A stretch of DNA of 64,000 nt from Clarkia xantiana subsp. parviflora (taxonomy: Eukaryota; Streptophyta; Magnoliopsida; Myrtales; Onagraceae): assembly GCA_036873135.1 (NCBI GenBank), contig JAPTYO010000007.1, forward strand, positions 2,896,763 through 2,960,762, given 5' to 3'. Positions 63,426-64,000 of the stretch are shown here, in pieces. Under the pieces are notes generated by a model that was not told where the DNA came from, made no database searches, and saw only the letters and a program-made list of their open reading frames with translations. A program made the translations under genes and the position numbers. How positions within the stretch are numbered: the stretch's first letter is position 1; every line of letters starts with the position of its first letter.

Positions 63426-63661
63426 TAAACCAGCAATGCAATATATTAAATTTTTAATTTGATACCAATTATACTCAAATTCATTAAATCAAAAGAGGCT
63501 TAAAGACATCACACATTCATTCTACAAAAAAAAATCATTATAAACAAAGTAGTTGATAGTTTCTTACAAACATAATAGAAGTTCACAACTAAAACATCAG
63601 ATAGTTGTCAAAATATAATAACTGACAAGTAGATAGCCATAAACATAATAAGAGCTCAAAT

Positions 63662-63808
63662 CTAAGAAGGTTGGCTCAGTCCAAGCCCCTTAAGAACAGC
63701 GAACATCTCCGCTCGGGCATCCGCTCGGACACGCTCTAGTGCCTCTGCTTGCTCAACCCTGACACGCTCAAATGTGACCAATTTCTCACATATATACTCC
63801 TGAGCCAT
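63662..63808 (-). CDS. C-terminal exon of a CACTA transposase-associated protein (Ptta/En_Spm-like), partial
   Basis: The frame ends EYICEKLVTFERVRVEQAEA LERVRADARAEMFAVLKGLG LSQPS and then stops. A charged helical tail of this kind ends many plant En/Spm-associated Ptta proteins. A CTCAG acceptor lies just inside the ATG, so this is probably an exon rather than a start. An upstream piece (about 63953-64000) reads DVNLRTPSQSAQQTT before a GTAAGT donor, but its phase does not fit this acceptor, so the gene may be decayed or spliced differently. Assignment rests on position inside a CACTA element plus remembered resemblance. Confidence 0.4.
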   Translation of the reverse strand: MAQEYICEKLVTFERVRVEQAEALERVRADARAEMFAVLKGLGLSQPS

Positions 63809-64000
63809 AAGTAAGCGTATCAACAGCTAGCTTCATTTAAGACAAATGACCAAAACAATGCATAATAACATATATAAGGTAACACGTCACCTGCATATGG
63901 GCTACATTAGAAGAGAAATCTCATATGCATCAATCAGTTAACTTACCTGTAGTCTGTTGAGCACTTTGTGATGGTGTGCGAAGATTAACATCTTATGAGA

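Larger units (their letters stand above)
62658..64000. mobile_element. CACTA (En/Spm) element, one end, continuing beyond the window
   Basis: Starts CACTACTAGAAAATAGGG, the classic CACTA terminus, followed by subterminal GGCAACGCT / TTTGCGTCGCC motifs and a long tandem repeat. A gene on the minus strand ends at 63662, so this is the 3' terminus relative to that gene. Confidence 0.8.

Overview
The window is nuclear DNA of a flowering plant, almost certainly a eudicot. It has an AT-rich background, GT-AG introns, GRAS/miR171 biology, and dense plant-type DNA transposon remnants (hAT, CACTA, PIF/Harbinger-like, long-inverted-repeat elements) plus miniature retroelements inside introns. No prokaryotic, organellar or viral genes were recognised. 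The species cannot be named from sequence alone.

Layout. 1-673: the first two exons of a ribophorin II (OST subunit) gene on the minus strand, running off the left edge. 700-5,950: intergenic DNA with two complete hAT-type MITEs. About 5,950-15,185: a roughly 9.2 kb imperfect palindrome whose arms each carry an intact, intronless GRAS gene of the HAM/SCL6 type, arranged head to head and each with a fully complementary miR171 site; MITEs have since inserted differently in the two arms. 15,190-23,500: intergenic, with a 2.8 kb CACTA element flanked by a 3-bp target duplication. 23,718-28,368: a seven-exon plastid-type phosphatidate cytidylyltransferase (minus). 28,440-32,200: intergenic with small MITEs. 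32,244-33,472: a two-exon U-type (P-type) cyclin (minus). 33,768-35,569: a PIF/Harbinger-like element flanked by TTA. 38,151-57,775: a complete 51-exon NOT1 gene (minus), scaffold of the CCR4-NOT deadenylase, with TRIM-like retroelements and a possible solo LTR in its introns. 57,900-62,657: AT-rich intergenic DNA. 62,658-64,000: the end of another CACTA element with a 36-bp palindromic tandem repeat and the end of a transposase-associated ORF.

The genes do not form a pathway. Housekeeping genes (N-glycosylation, plastid phospholipid synthesis, mRNA deadenylation, cell-cycle control) are separated by repeat-rich DNA. The joint arrangement most worth attention is the head-to-head HAM pair, where a palindrome, a divergent promoter and two identical miR171 sites coincide. 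Exon boundaries were read by eye from splice consensus, reading phase and remembered family conservation. The NOT1 model (7,230 nt) and the cytidylyltransferase model (1,209 nt) each total a multiple of three with every intron phase consistent.
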